64,000 nucleotides of DNA from Kamptonema formosum PCC 10802. Its GTDB lineage: Bacteria; Cyanobacteriota; Cyanobacteriia; Cyanobacteriales; Oscillatoriaceae. The translations under genes were made by a program, and so were the position numbers. This document shows, in pieces, positions 26,056 to 34,750 of this stretch. The notes under the pieces were generated by a model. The model ran no database searches, was not told the origin of the DNA, and saw nothing but the letters and a program-made list of their open reading frames with translations. Each line of letters begins with the position of its first letter. Within the stretch, counting starts at the first letter, position 1. The DNA lies in the NCBI RefSeq assembly GCF_000332335.1, contig NZ_KB235950.1:197927-261926 (forward strand). The letters run 5' to 3'.

Positions 26056-27861
26056 TCACACACATTCTAACTTGCGCATGGCTTGGTCTGTGCTTAAGAA
26101 AATGCGCTCGCTCCCCAGCGCCGCCACAAACCCGACTTTTTCTAGTTTGTCCAGCACCTGCCCTTTCACTTCTGACATGTAAAATTCAACGCCCATTGTC
26201 TTTAAATCAGCTATCAAACTTTGCAAAGTTGATAGAGCGCTGCCATCAATAATATTGACAGCACTGCACACCAAAACCAAAGAGTTTACTTGGGGGGAGT
26301 TGGCGGCGGCTTTCAGGACGTAATCTTGCAGGTATTTGGCATTCACAAAATAAAGGCTTTCGTCAACTCGAATCGCTAAAACGTGCGGGCAAGTTTGCAC
26401 CTCATGACGCAGCACGTTGCGGAAATGTTCGGTTTCGCCCACGCGCCCGACAATGGCGATATGAGGTTGGCTGGTGCGCCACAGGTGCAGCGCCAGAGAA
26501 ATCACCGCACCGATAACAATCCCTTTTTCCACGCTGGTGGCAAGCACCGCCACAAATGCCGCGCACCAGGCAGCGGCATCCGCTCGATCGTAAGCCCACA
26601 GGCGTTTGAGGGTGGCAAAATCCAGTAAGTTCGCTACAGCCACTAAGATAACCGCTGCTAAACTGGTGTGGGGGAGAAAATAAAAGAGCGGTGTCAGAAA
26701 CATTACGGTGACGGCAATCGCGGAAGCAGTTATAATGGATGCTAGCCCGGTATTTGCGCCGGCAGAAAAATTGACCACCGACCGGCTCAACCCGCCTGTA
26801 ATGGGATAGCCCCCGGTTAAGGCGGCGCTGGCATTCGCCGCACCTAAGGCGATTAATTCTTGATTGGCATCTATTTTTTGCCGTTTCTTGCTCGCCAAAA
26901 ACTGGCCAACGGCAAAGGCTTCCATAAACCCGACAAAGCTAATGGCTAAGGCTGCCGGCAGTAAAGATTGAAAGGTATTGAGGTCAAAGAGGGGAAAGGT
27001 TAGCGCCGGCAGCCCTTGCGGGATTTCTCCCACGACTTTAACCCCCGCTATTTTATCGAGGTGAAACAGCCAGACAATCAGGGTGCTGCCGGTGACAGCA
27101 ATTAAAGGCGAGCTTTTGGTCATCGGAACAGTGGCGGCATCCGGCAATCCAAACTTTTTCAGATGCCGGCTAAAGCCTTTGTTAAAATACACCAATAGAG
27201 CCAAACTGGCCACTCCCAGACTGAGGGTTATCCAGTTGGATGTCCCGATGTTTTCTGCCAGGTAACTGACCAGCTGTACAAAGGATTCCGTTTGGGGTAT
27301 TTTCAGCCCGAACAGGTGTTTGACTTGGCTGAACCCGATGATAATGGCTGCGGCGCTGATAAATCCAGAAATCACGGACTGGCTGAGAAAGTTAACCAAA
27401 AATCCCAGCCGGCACACTCCCATTATAAGTTCTAGGGCACCGACGAGGAATGCTAAAGTCAGTGCCAGCCCTAAATATTCTGGGGTGTTTTCTTTGGCTA
27501 GAGCGCTGACTGCTGCCGCCACCATGAGGGAATCTACGGCCACCGGCGCAACTGAAAGCATGGGGCTGGTTCCCAAAACGGCGTAGACCAGTTGCGGGAG
27601 AATACTGGCGTACAGCCCTACTTGCGGGGGCAGCCCAGCCAGCATGGCGTAGCCCATTCCCTGGGGAATTAACAAGCTGGCAACGATAATGCCGGCGGTG
27701 ACATCTCCGAGCAAATATTCGCGCCGGTAGTGCAGCCCCCATGTTAAAATTGGGAGAGCCCGGCTCAATCTGGAAATGAAAGGGAATCGATCAAAAGAGG
27801 GACTTTTCGCTATGGCTTGGCCAAAACTTTGGAAGGTCTTTGTGTCGAATTGCTGGCACAT
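26056..27861 (-). CDS. SulP family anion transporter with STAS domain
   Basis: The protein has 601 residues. The N-terminal signature GDVTAGIIVASLLIPQGMGYAMLAGLPP is the SulP hallmark. About 10-12 membrane segments span residues 50-445. A cytoplasmic STAS domain occupies about 480-590 (LAIRVDESLYFVNAKYL, NIIDGSALSTLQSL). Family members carry sulfate, bicarbonate or other anions. Next to sulfide-oxidation genes a sulfur-oxyanion role is plausible but not proven. The 3' end is duplicated in part at 25061-25270. Confidence 0.9.
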   Translation of the reverse strand: MCQQFDTKTFQSFGQAIAKSPSFDRFPFISRLSRALPILTWGLHYRREYLLGDVTAGIIVASLLIPQGMGYAMLAGLPPQVGLYASILPQLVYAVLGTSPMLSVAPVAVDSLMVAAAVSALAKENTPEYLGLALTLAFLVGALELIMGVCRLGFLVNFLSQSVISGFISAAAIIIGFSQVKHLFGLKIPQTESFVQLVSYLAENIGTSNWITLSLGVASLALLVYFNKGFSRHLKKFGLPDAATVPMTKSSPLIAVTGSTLIVWLFHLDKIAGVKVVGEIPQGLPALTFPLFDLNTFQSLLPAALAISFVGFMEAFAVGQFLASKKRQKIDANQELIALGAANASAALTGGYPITGGLSRSVVNFSAGANTGLASIITASAIAVTVMFLTPLFYFLPHTSLAAVILVAVANLLDFATLKRLWAYDRADAAAWCAAFVAVLATSVEKGIVIGAVISLALHLWRTSQPHIAIVGRVGETEHFRNVLRHEVQTCPHVLAIRVDESLYFVNAKYLQDYVLKAAANSPQVNSLVLVCSAVNIIDGSALSTLQSLIADLKTMGVEFYMSEVKGQVLDKLEKVGFVAALGSERIFLSTDQAMRKLECV

Positions 27862-28000
27862 TTATGGCACGATTTTAGCACAGCAGAGGGAGCGGGGGAG
27901 AAAACCCGCTCAAACAGCGCTGAAAAGCCGGTAAATGCCCTGACGCTCTCACGATCAGCGCCTGCTTGACCGGCATTTTCTGGCATTTTTTGTATCGCCC

Positions 28001-28693
28001 CTATGCCGGCACGTTACCGCAGCGCTGGTTGGCGGGAACGGCTTCGGCAATTTTCTTGGGATCGGGCAGGTTGAGGCTGTTCATTAGCTGGATAAAACTG
28101 GCCCGATCTTTGCCGGCAAAGCGGGGGTTGTATTTCTTTTCTTCGCCAATGGTTGAAACGGTCTGCCCCCTGTAGTCGTGGCCCGGATACACTAGGGTTT
28201 CGTCTGGTAGGGAGAAGAGTTTTTGGGTGACGTGCTCGTACATTAAGGCTGGATCGCCGCTTTGGAAGTCTGTGCGCCCGCACCCGCGAATAAACAGGGA
28301 ATCGCCTGTTAAAATATGAGAGCCACTCACCAGATATGACATGTGGCTGTCGGTGTGGCCTAAGGTGGCGACGGCTTGAATTTCGATGTCTCCCATGCGC
28401 AAGATTTCTCCATCTTTAATGAAGCGGTCGGCACAGGCGGCGCTGGCATTTTCCGGGACGATTCCCTGACAGCCGGTTAAGGTGCGCAGTTTGCCGGTGC
28501 CGGTGATGTGATCGGCGTGAATGTGGGTTTCTAGGCAGTACCGCAATGTTAGTCCCAATTCTTGCAGCAGTTTCATATCTCGATCGACTTGCTCGATCAC
28601 CGGATCGACTAAAACCGCTTCTTTGGTTGTTTCGTCGGCAATTAAATAAGTGTAGGTGCTGGTTTCGTTGTCGTAGAGTTGGCGGAACAGCAT
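28001..28693 (-). CDS. ETHE1-type persulfide dioxygenase (MBL fold)
   Basis: The protein has 230 residues. The metallo-beta-lactamase motif THIHADH spans residues 56-62. The mononuclear iron ligands inferred from ETHE1 are His57, His113 (LGHTDSH) and Asp131 (TGDSLF). GHDYRG (171-176) and KYNPRF are characteristic of persulfide dioxygenases rather than glyoxalase II. The reaction is glutathione persulfide + O2 + H2O to glutathione + sulfite. AAGGAG precedes the ATG. It is divergent from sqr with an operator-like repeat in between, indicating joint sulfide control. Confidence 0.9.
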   Translation of the reverse strand: MLFRQLYDNETSTYTYLIADETTKEAVLVDPVIEQVDRDMKLLQELGLTLRYCLETHIHADHITGTGKLRTLTGCQGIVPENASAACADRFIKDGEILRMGDIEIQAVATLGHTDSHMSYLVSGSHILTGDSLFIRGCGRTDFQSGDPALMYEHVTQKLFSLPDETLVYPGHDYRGQTVSTIGEEKKYNPRFAGKDRASFIQLMNSLNLPDPKKIAEAVPANQRCGNVPA

Positions 28694-28888
28694 GGTTTTC
28701 TCTCCTTGCGGTCAATCTGTTGTTTTGGCAGGAACCCTGTCTGGATGGCTGTTTGGCGCTGTTCGCGCCGGCATCGCCGGGACAGCACAACCGTCTCTCA
28801 CCGGCATGGCAATGGCCCAGTGGGCGACGCCATCCAGGGCTTTTCGCCCCCTGCGGCCAGAAGCTTCACTTTCCCCTTGGGCAGTTAT

Positions 28889-28907
28889 ATGACTATACAA
28901 TAATATA
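28889..28907 (-). promoter_or_regulatory. operator-like inverted repeat overlapping ethe1 promoter
   Basis: The plus strand reads ATGACTATACAATAATATA. On the minus strand a possible promoter for ethe1 is TTGCTA (28925-28920), a 17-bp spacer, then TATTGT (28902-28897), with the repeat covering the -10. It resembles the sites at sqr, psbA, tauE, hdr and the reductase gene. It may alternatively be a relic of a duplicated sqr promoter. Confidence 0.55.
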
Positions 28908-29175
28908 AAGAGTCTGATTTAGCAAGAGAGGCAAAAAAAATTTTTGCCTCTTTATTGAGTATATTAACTCAGCCGGCGGGGTGAGGCGGGCCTCCTCGCC
29001 GGGGAGGAGGGGGCGCGGTAAAGCGCTCACCAGGCCAAGGGAAGGCCAGCACCCGTCCCAGACTCCCTCCCGTGCCGGTGGGGCAGGCCACCACGGCGGC
29101 AGGTCATGGCCCAGAAGCGGCTCGCTCGCTGGCCAGGGCTGTTGGCCCTGTGCGAGCCGGTGGGAAACCGGCAGC

Positions 29176-29208
29176 TTGACGTTTTACAAATATTACTATA
29201 TAGTGATA
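29176..29208 (+). promoter_or_regulatory. sqr promoter with operator-like repeat
   Basis: The -35 box is TTGACG (29176-29181), followed by a 17-bp spacer and the -10 box TATAGT (29199-29204). An 18-bp near-palindrome TATTACTATATAGTGATA (29191-29208, one mismatch between arms) overlaps the -10. The layout fits a repressor that blocks RNA polymerase. ArsR-family sulfide/persulfide sensors (BigR, SqrR, cyanobacterial SuoR) are the obvious candidates, but no such gene is in the window. Confidence 0.65.
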
Positions 29209-29347
29209 TGACAGATAAGCTTGACAGGGGATGCAAAAAAATTTTTGCAGCAGGGTTAAGTAGATTCACCCAGCCGGCGGGGCGAGGCGTGCCTCCTGCC
29301 CCGCCCAAAGCGGGCTCGGTAAAAATGCTCACCAGGAAAAAGAGACA

Positions 29348-30664
29348 ATGGCAACGCTAGCACAAAGACAGTCCCAGACTGCTGTTCCACAAATCCAACC
29401 GGAAGTCCGCAAAACGGTTCACTACCAGATCGTGATTATCGGTGGCGGTGCTGCTGGGATTACGACCGCTTCACTACTGTTGGCGAAAAACCGCTCGCTG
29501 GATATCGCCATCATCGAACCGTCGGACAAACACTATTACCAACCGGGCTGGACGCTGACGGGGGGTGGGGTTTTTCAGATCCAAGATACCGTCAAAAATC
29601 AACAAGATTTAATTCCCAAAGGGGCGACTTGGATTAAAGATCGGGCGGTAACGTTAGATCCAGATAACAGTGCCGTCTGCACCTCTGAAGGCATCCGGGT
29701 AGAGTATGATTGCTTAATTGTTTGCCCGGGAATTCAGACTGACTGGCATTTAATAAAAGGTCTTAAAGAAGCGATCGGGAAAGATGGCGTGACTAGCAAT
29801 TATTCGCCCCGTTACGCCCCTTACACGTGGGAATTGATTAAGAATTTTCAAGGCGGAAATGCGCTGTTTACTTTTCCCAATACGCCGATTAAGTGCGGCG
29901 GTGCGCCCCAGAAAGTTATGTACATGGCGGACGATGTTTTCCGCAGTAAGTGGGGAGTGCGCCAGCGAACGAAGGTGATGTTTCTCACGCCCGCGACTAG
30001 AATGTTTGCGGTGCCGGCGTATTCCAAGATTTTGGAAGGCGTCGTGAGAGAGCGGGACATTGAAGTGAAATTCCGCCACAATCTCAAGGAGATTAAAGCC
30101 GGCACGAAAGAGGCGATTTTTGATGTCTTCGATGAGGGCGGGATTGTTGGTGAAGTGAGCGTCAAGTACGACATAATTCACGTTGCGCCGCCCCAAAGCG
30201 CTCCAGATTTTATTAAAAACAGCCCGCTGGCGGTTCCGAACAGCCCTTATGGCTGGGTGGATGTGGATAAAGACACGCTGCAGCACAACCGCTACCCAAA
30301 TGTGTTTGGGATTGGGGATGCGTCTTCGCTGCCCACGTCGAAAACGGCGGCGGCGGTTCGCAAGCAAGCGCCGGTGGTGGCAGAAAATTTACTGGCGTTT
30401 ATGGGCTCGCAACCTTTACGGGCAAAATATGACGGGTACACCTGCTGCCCTTTAATTACCGGCTATGACAGAACTGTGATGTCGGAGTTTGACGGTTACA
30501 CTGGCCGCCCGATGTCGAGTTTTCCTCTCAACCCCGCTAAAGAGCGCTGGGTGATGTGGTTGATGAAAAAACACGTCCTGCCTTGGGTTTACTGGAACCG
30601 GATGTTAAAAGGAGAGCGGTTTGAGGGGGATTATATCAAGTTTCTGCAGTGGCGGGAAAAATAA
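29348..30664 (+). CDS. sqr: sulfide:quinone oxidoreductase, type II-like
   Basis: The protein has 438 residues. The N-terminal FAD motif is VIIGGGAAGITTA. It shows SQR-type PGWTLTGGGV, PNTPIKCGGAPQK (Cys183) and FGIGDASSLPTSKTAAAVRKQAP near the C-terminal FAD site. A Cys pair (366-367, YTCCPL) precedes ITGYDRTVMSEFDG. It transfers electrons from sulfide to the quinone pool at the membrane, releasing sulfane sulfur. The length and the absence of an early third redox Cys suggest the type II (SQOR-like) clade. It is divergent from the persulfide dioxygenase, its usual partner. Confidence 0.9.
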   Translation: MATLAQRQSQTAVPQIQPEVRKTVHYQIVIIGGGAAGITTASLLLAKNRSLDIAIIEPSDKHYYQPGWTLTGGGVFQIQDTVKNQQDLIPKGATWIKDRAVTLDPDNSAVCTSEGIRVEYDCLIVCPGIQTDWHLIKGLKEAIGKDGVTSNYSPRYAPYTWELIKNFQGGNALFTFPNTPIKCGGAPQKVMYMADDVFRSKWGVRQRTKVMFLTPATRMFAVPAYSKILEGVVRERDIEVKFRHNLKEIKAGTKEAIFDVFDEGGIVGEVSVKYDIIHVAPPQSAPDFIKNSPLAVPNSPYGWVDVDKDTLQHNRYPNVFGIGDASSLPTSKTAAAVRKQAPVVAENLLAFMGSQPLRAKYDGYTCCPLITGYDRTVMSEFDGYTGRPMSSFPLNPAKERWVMWLMKKHVLPWVYWNRMLKGERFEGDYIKFLQWREK

Positions 30665-30697
30665 TAAGTAGGTGGGCATAAGTCTAGAAACTAATCT

Positions 30698-30730
30698 AGA
30701 AACCCGATTTCTTTAAGAAACCGGGTTTCT
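30698..30730. terminator. palindrome of the GAAACC(C)GGTTTC family after sqr
   Basis: It consists of AGAAACCCGATTTCTT and AAGAAACCGGGTTTCT, a near-perfect hairpin 34 bp after the sqr stop. It may act as a terminator. The same family recurs at least nine times in the window. Confidence 0.55.
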
Positions 30731-30963
30731 GTCTCTCAGGGGTTCTGGCTCCCATCCGATCTCGTTTATTGATGTCCAGGACTTACGCATCGACACTTAA
30801 TTGTGTGGTGGGTTACGAACCGCGCTAACCCACCCTACTGTCTCCCATCCGATGGCGTTTATTCATGTCCACTCGCCTGCCCCCCCGATTTTAACCGGCG
30901 CGCCCCCAGAAGCGCCCAGAAAGTTTTGTTCGCACCCTTGACAGAAAAGGTGTTTTGTGAGTG

Positions 30964-31046
30964 TGGCAGTAGCCACTTAGGTGAGGACATTCCGGCTCCC
31001 TCGCTCCCCCGCTCTTCGGGTCCTTACCAATATGACTGCTGCTATA
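30964..31046. mobile_element. MITE-like element (family A), inverted copy
   Basis: It is the reverse complement of the element at 20334-20427: GGCAGTAGCCACTTAGGTGAGGACATTCCGG...CCCGCTCTTCGGGTCC...ACCAATATGACTGCTGCTATA. It sits about 60 bp upstream of the shared promoter module of psbA. The rest of the 30665-31267 gap holds a GTGGGTTA...TAACCCAC hairpin (30810-30833) and no gene. Confidence 0.75.
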
Positions 31047-31106
31047 ACCGGCGGGCGTCACCCTGGCCCAAAGCTGCCGGTGCGCCCCTCCCTCCCCGCC
31101 CGAAAC

Positions 31107-31197
31107 GGCTGAAAGCCCTGATGTACCTAGATTTCAGCCATCTGGAAAAAATTTTTTTGCTAAACACTTGACAGCAGTATGACTATGTGGTTATATA
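31107..31197 (+). promoter_or_regulatory. psbA promoter module: upstream inverted repeat, -35, operator, -10
   Basis: GGCTGAAA (31107-31114) and TTTCAGCC (31132-31139) are perfect inverted arms 17 bp apart. TTGACA (-35) lies at 31168-31173, an 18-bp spacer follows, and TATATA (-10) lies at 31192-31197. The operator-like ATGACTATGTGGTTATAT (31179-31196) fills the spacer. The same arrangement precedes tauE and hdrC1. A common regulator plus an upstream-binding factor is inferred. Confidence 0.65.
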
Positions 31198-31267
31198 TAG
31201 ATACAGGGACGCGAGCGCACCTGTTCGCAGACTGTAACGCATTTATCGCGAAGGAGATATCACGGCA

Positions 31268-32350
31268 ATGACAACAGCTGTATCCCGAAAGACAGGCAAT
31301 CACCTGTGGTCGCGCTTCTGTGACTGGATTACCAGCACGGAGAACCGGCTGTATATTGGTTGGTTTGGCGTGTTAATGATTCCCACAATTTTAACGGCCA
31401 CCACTGTTTTTATCCTGGCGATGGTTGCCGCCCCGCCGGTGGATTTAGATGGGATTCGCGAGCCGGTTTCCGGTTCTTTGCTCTACGGCAATAATATCAT
31501 TACCGCTACCGTTGTCCCCACTTCAGCAGCAGTGGGCTTGCACTTGTACCCCCTTTGGGCAGCAGCTTCTTTGGATGAGTGGCTGTACAACGGCGGTCCG
31601 TACCAGCTGATTGTGCTGCACTTTTTAATCGGCATTTACGCATATATGGGGCGCGAGTGGGAACTCAGCTACCGGCTGGGAATGCGCCCCTGGATTGCCG
31701 TTGCTTATTCCGCTCCTGTGGCAGCCGCCACTGCCGTGCTGTTAATTTATCCTATCGGTCAGGGCAGCTTTTCTGATGGGTTGATGCTGGGAATTTCTGG
31801 CACGTTCAACTTTATGATCGTGTTCCAAGCCGAGCATAATGTTCTCATGCACCCGTTCCACCAGTTAGGCGTTATCGGTGTGTTTGGCGGGGCGTTGTTT
31901 GCCGCGATGCACGGCTCTCTGGTGACTTCTTCTCTGGTTCGCGAAACCACCGAAAATGAATCGGCAAACGCCGGTTATATGTTCGGGCAAGAAGAAGAAA
32001 CCTACAACATTATCGCCGCTCACGGTTACTTCGGACGCTTGATTTTCCAGTACGCGAGTTTCAACAACAGCCGCAGCTTGCACTTCTTCTTGGCCGCGTG
32101 GCCGGTGGTGGGCATTTGGTTCGCCGCTTTGGGAATTTCCACGATGGGATTTAACCTGAATGGGTTTAACTTCAACGAGTCAATTCTTGACGCTGAAGGT
32201 CGCCCCATCAGTACCTGGGCTGACGTGATCAACCGCGCTAACTTGGGGATTGAAGTGATTCACGAGCGCAACGCTCACAACTTCCCCCTCGATTTGGCTG
32301 CCGGCAATCTGCAACCTGTTGCTTTAACTGCTCCCGCAATTAACAGCTAA
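31268..32350 (+). CDS. psbA: photosystem II D1 protein, microoxic D1' type
   Basis: The protein has 360 residues, full length. It keeps the oxygen-evolving and cofactor ligands (Asp170, Glu189, His190, His198, His215, Ser264, His332, Glu333, His337, Asp342, and Ala344 at the processing site), so it should be functional. It carries Ala80, Leu158 and Ala286. This matches the substitutions G80A, F158L and T286A that define the D1' form induced under low oxygen in other cyanobacteria. Other differences from common D1 include Ala87, Ala98 and Ala144. AAGGAGATAT provides the ribosome site. It is embedded between sqr and sHdr genes and shares their promoter type. Confidence 0.95.
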   Translation: MTTAVSRKTGNHLWSRFCDWITSTENRLYIGWFGVLMIPTILTATTVFILAMVAAPPVDLDGIREPVSGSLLYGNNIITATVVPTSAAVGLHLYPLWAAASLDEWLYNGGPYQLIVLHFLIGIYAYMGREWELSYRLGMRPWIAVAYSAPVAAATAVLLIYPIGQGSFSDGLMLGISGTFNFMIVFQAEHNVLMHPFHQLGVIGVFGGALFAAMHGSLVTSSLVRETTENESANAGYMFGQEEETYNIIAAHGYFGRLIFQYASFNNSRSLHFFLAAWPVVGIWFAALGISTMGFNLNGFNFNESILDAEGRPISTWADVINRANLGIEVIHERNAHNFPLDLAAGNLQPVALTAPAINS

Positions 32351-32355
32351 CATTT

Positions 32356-32388
32356 AGAAAGCCGGTTTCTTGAAGAAATCGGCTTTCT
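32356..32388. terminator. hairpin directly after psbA
   Basis: AGAAAGCCGGTTTCTT and AAGAAATCGGCTTTCT form a stem starting 6 bp after the psbA stop codon. This is the same palindrome family as at 14504, 30698, 39075 and others. The position suggests it terminates psbA. Confidence 0.6.
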
Positions 32389-32463
32389 GGCCCCCGATTT
32401 GGTGCGGGCAGGATTTAAGCCCCAAGACGGCCAGCCCCCTGGCATGACCCCCTGGCATGAAAC

Positions 32464-32552
32464 GGATGAAAGCCTTGATTTACCTGGATTTCAGCCCTAG
32501 GACAAAAAATCATCACAGGGGGTTGACAACAATACAGCCATAGAGCTATATA
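32464..32552 (+). promoter_or_regulatory. tauE promoter module
   Basis: GGATGAAA (32464-32471) and TTTCAGCC (32489-32496) are inverted arms 17 bp apart with one mismatch. TTGACA lies at 32523-32528 and TATATA at 32547-32552. The operator-like CAGCCATAGAGCTATATA (32535-32552) is between them. The leader that follows (32560-32700) is alignable with the hdr leader (33835-33975), for example CAGACGG.AAAGCATCGAT and GGCACAAAAAAGCA versus GTCACAAAAAAGCA. The two promoters are therefore paralogous. Confidence 0.65.
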
Positions 32553-32760
32553 TATAATGTTGGCGCTCGCGAACTAGCGGGCCACAGACGGGAAAGCATC
32601 GATATCTCACTTCCCTGCGAAATCCTGTCTTAGCATTCCCCACTGGAAAAAAAGGCACAAAAAAGCAGGGTTTAGAAAAAGATGCTAAGATAGATAAAAC
32701 CAGGGCCTCAAAAATGGGCCAAACTCTCACAATAACCAAAAGTTTCTTAGAGAAAAAACG

Positions 32761-33630
32761 ATGACTGTCTGGACTGTCGGGCATTTGTTAGCTGTCTGTA
32801 TTGGTATTAGTTTGGGATTGTTGGGTGGGGGTGGCTCTGTATTGGCTTTGCCAATTCTGGTCTATGTTATGGGAATAGCTCCCAAGCCCGCAATTGTGAT
32901 GACCTTAGTTATTGTTGGCAGCGTCAGCTTGCTCGGAGTTATTCCCCACTGGCGGCGGGGAAATATTAATTTCAAAAAGGCGTATATTTTTGGTTCGGCT
33001 ACCATGTTAGGGGCCTTTTTGGGGGCAAAAATAGCGACTCTACCTGTGGTTACAGATACCTTTCAAATGACTTTATTTGCTGTTCTGATGCTGCTCATGG
33101 CTTTCTTCATGATCCGCCGGAACTCTCAAACGAAAAATACTGCAAAAAAAGATGAATACAAACCAGATTTTTCCCCTCACCTCGTCTCCAAATATTCTTG
33201 GCTGTGGTTAACAACTGAAGGATTGGGAGTGGGCATTTTAACGGGTTTAGTAGGAGTAGGCGGAGGATTTGCGATTGTTCCGGCTTTAGTGCTGTTAGGG
33301 AATACCCCAATGAAAGAGGCTATTGGCACCTCCCTGCTCATTATTTTTCTCAATGCTGTGGCTGGATTGCTGGGCTACTTGGGTCATGTTTCATTCAACA
33401 TTTCCCTAACAGTATCGTTTACAATAGCCGCTGGTTTGGGAACCTTAGTCGGCGCTTATTTAGCTCAGTTCGTTTCAGCTCAACAGCTCCAGAAAAGTTT
33501 CGGTTATTTTCTTTTAGGTGTTGCCGGGTTTGTTTTGTTTCAAAATCACTCCGGAGTTCATAAATCTCAAAGGCCAGAGAATCCTCCTAGTAAAGGAAAT
33601 CAAAGTTCACTTATTAGGCCAAAATCCTAA
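32761..33630 (+). CDS. TauE/SafE family sulfite/organosulfonate exporter
   Basis: The protein has 289 residues with about eight membrane segments in two internal halves. It has typical GLLGGGGSVLALPIL and GLVGVGGGFAIVPALVLLG glycine-rich motifs of the TauE/SafE (DUF81) family. Family members export sulfite, sulfoacetate or thiosulfate-like anions. Between D1' and the sHdr operon, export of sulfite made by persulfide oxidation is the likely role. A hydrophilic tail (ENPPSKGNQSS) is added at the C-terminus. Confidence 0.85.
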   Translation: MTVWTVGHLLAVCIGISLGLLGGGGSVLALPILVYVMGIAPKPAIVMTLVIVGSVSLLGVIPHWRRGNINFKKAYIFGSATMLGAFLGAKIATLPVVTDTFQMTLFAVLMLLMAFFMIRRNSQTKNTAKKDEYKPDFSPHLVSKYSWLWLTTEGLGVGILTGLVGVGGGFAIVPALVLLGNTPMKEAIGTSLLIIFLNAVAGLLGYLGHVSFNISLTVSFTIAAGLGTLVGAYLAQFVSAQQLQKSFGYFLLGVAGFVLFQNHSGVHKSQRPENPPSKGNQSSLIRPKS

Positions 33631-33735
33631 TTTCATCTCAGGAAGTGAAAAAAATCTTTGATGTTTGGAATGCGAAACTTAACGTTTGGTGCGGGCGGTA
33701 TTTAGACTCAAAACGCACCGCCCCATGCCTAAAAC

Positions 33736-33826
33736 GGCTGAAAGCGCTGATTGACCTGGATTTCAGCCATCTGAAAAAAATTGTTTGAAAGCTTGACAGC
33801 AATACAACTATAAAGTTATAGTTGTA
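33736..33826 (+). promoter_or_regulatory. hdr operon promoter module with perfect 24-bp operator
   Basis: GGCTGAAA (33736-33743) and TTTCAGCC (33761-33768) lie upstream. The -35 TTGACA (33793-33798) and -10 TATAGT (33817-33822) are 18 bp apart. The operator has perfect 11-nt arms, TACAACTATAA (33803-33813) and TTATAGTTGTA (33816-33826), around AG. It overlaps spacer and -10. This is the cleanest example of the island-wide repeat. A leader of about 200 bp separates it from the GTG start of hdrC1. Confidence 0.75.
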
Positions 33827-34030
33827 TATAGAGTGATGGCCCTCGCGACCGGGCGTGTCGCAGACGGCAAAGCATCGATCTCTCAGTTTTCTGATCCATC
33901 CTATTCTAGCATTACCCCTTTTAGAAAAAGTCACAAAAAAGCACTTTTTATAAAGCTATGCTAGTATAGAAATACAGCTAGATAGTCAAGACTTTTAAAA
34001 TCCAGTTAGCTGACATGAGGAGGTTTACCT

Positions 34031-34729
34031 GTGGGCAAACTGTTTGAAGAACTTAAACAAGACATTCTGTACCAGCACGGCATGAATGCCTGCCTGAACT
34101 GCGGCGTCTGTACTGCCGTTTGTCCTGCAGCAGAATTCAATGAATACTCTCCGAGAGAGGTGATGAATATTTGCCAATCGGAAGATGACGAGCAGATTGA
34201 GGAGCTGCTAAAATCAGACAAAATTTGGTATTGCGGGCAGTGCTTTTCCTGCAAAACCCGGTGTCCGAGAGGCAACAGTACCGCCTCAGTCATTCTCGCC
34301 CTGCGCCGGATGTCCATCCGTCACGGTTTCTTTGCCGAGTCAGAAAAAGGCAGACAGCAATTGTTCGCCAAGCGGGTTTTTGGGGAAAATATATTAAAAC
34401 GAGGTTATACCCTGCTGGCAGAAAATATCACCCCCGCCCACTTCCCAGAACTCGGGGAAAACTGGGAATACTATTACGAACACAGGGAAGAGATGCGGGA
34501 GTGGTGGGATGTGCCAATGGATCTGGAAAATAGCGCCGGCTCCCACCGAGTGATTCCCGAAAAAGACATGGAAGAACTGCGGGCTATTTATAAAGTCACG
34601 GGGGCGATTGAGTTAATGGATGCCGTTGAAAAAGGCATGGAAAGGAAACTGGGCAGCAAGAAAGAAGTAGAAAAATACTGGCAGACTTGGCTGGAAACCG
34701 GCGATAGCAGGAACTACGAAATCGAATAG
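34031..34729 (+). CDS. hdrC1: sHdr complex subunit HdrC1-like (two [4Fe-4S] ferredoxin-type)
   Basis: The protein has 232 residues. The start is GTG 34031, with GAGGAGG 9-10 nt upstream. Two cluster motifs are present: Cys21-24-27-31 (CLNCGVCTAVCP) and Cys68-71-74-78 (CGQCFSCKTRCP). The remaining about 150 residues are acidic, helical and not in simple HdrC (TREWW/ELRAIYKVTG segments), as in the longer HdrC1 of sulfur-oxidiser operons. It is the first gene of a tight five-gene operon and is expected to relay electrons between HdrB1 and HdrA. Confidence 0.85.
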   Translation: MGKLFEELKQDILYQHGMNACLNCGVCTAVCPAAEFNEYSPREVMNICQSEDDEQIEELLKSDKIWYCGQCFSCKTRCPRGNSTASVILALRRMSIRHGFFAESEKGRQQLFAKRVFGENILKRGYTLLAENITPAHFPELGENWEYYYEHREEMREWWDVPMDLENSAGSHRVIPEKDMEELRAIYKVTGAIELMDAVEKGMERKLGSKKEVEKYWQTWLETGDSRNYEIE

Positions 34730-34750
34730 CCTAAATAAGGAGCATAAATT

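Larger units (their letters stand above)
28694..29347. promoter_or_regulatory. divergent ethe1/sqr control region containing a duplicated leader
   Basis: Two similar modules follow each other: 28885-29065 and 29186-29370. Each has an AT-rich operator-like repeat, then a hairpin GCAAAAAA(AA)TTTTTGC (28932-28951; 29233-29248), then a GC-rich leader (CAGCCGGCGGGG(T/C)GAGGCG...GGTAAA..GCTCACCAGG). The first module even continues into AGCACCCGTCCCAGACT, resembling the sqr 5' coding sequence AGCACAAAGACAGTCCCAGACT. It is thus a decayed duplication of the sqr promoter and start. Confidence 0.75.

Noticed and set aside
30803..31171. 122-codon open frame upstream of psbA
   Set aside because: It runs through a hairpin, a MITE-like element and the psbA promoter; it is not a credible protein.
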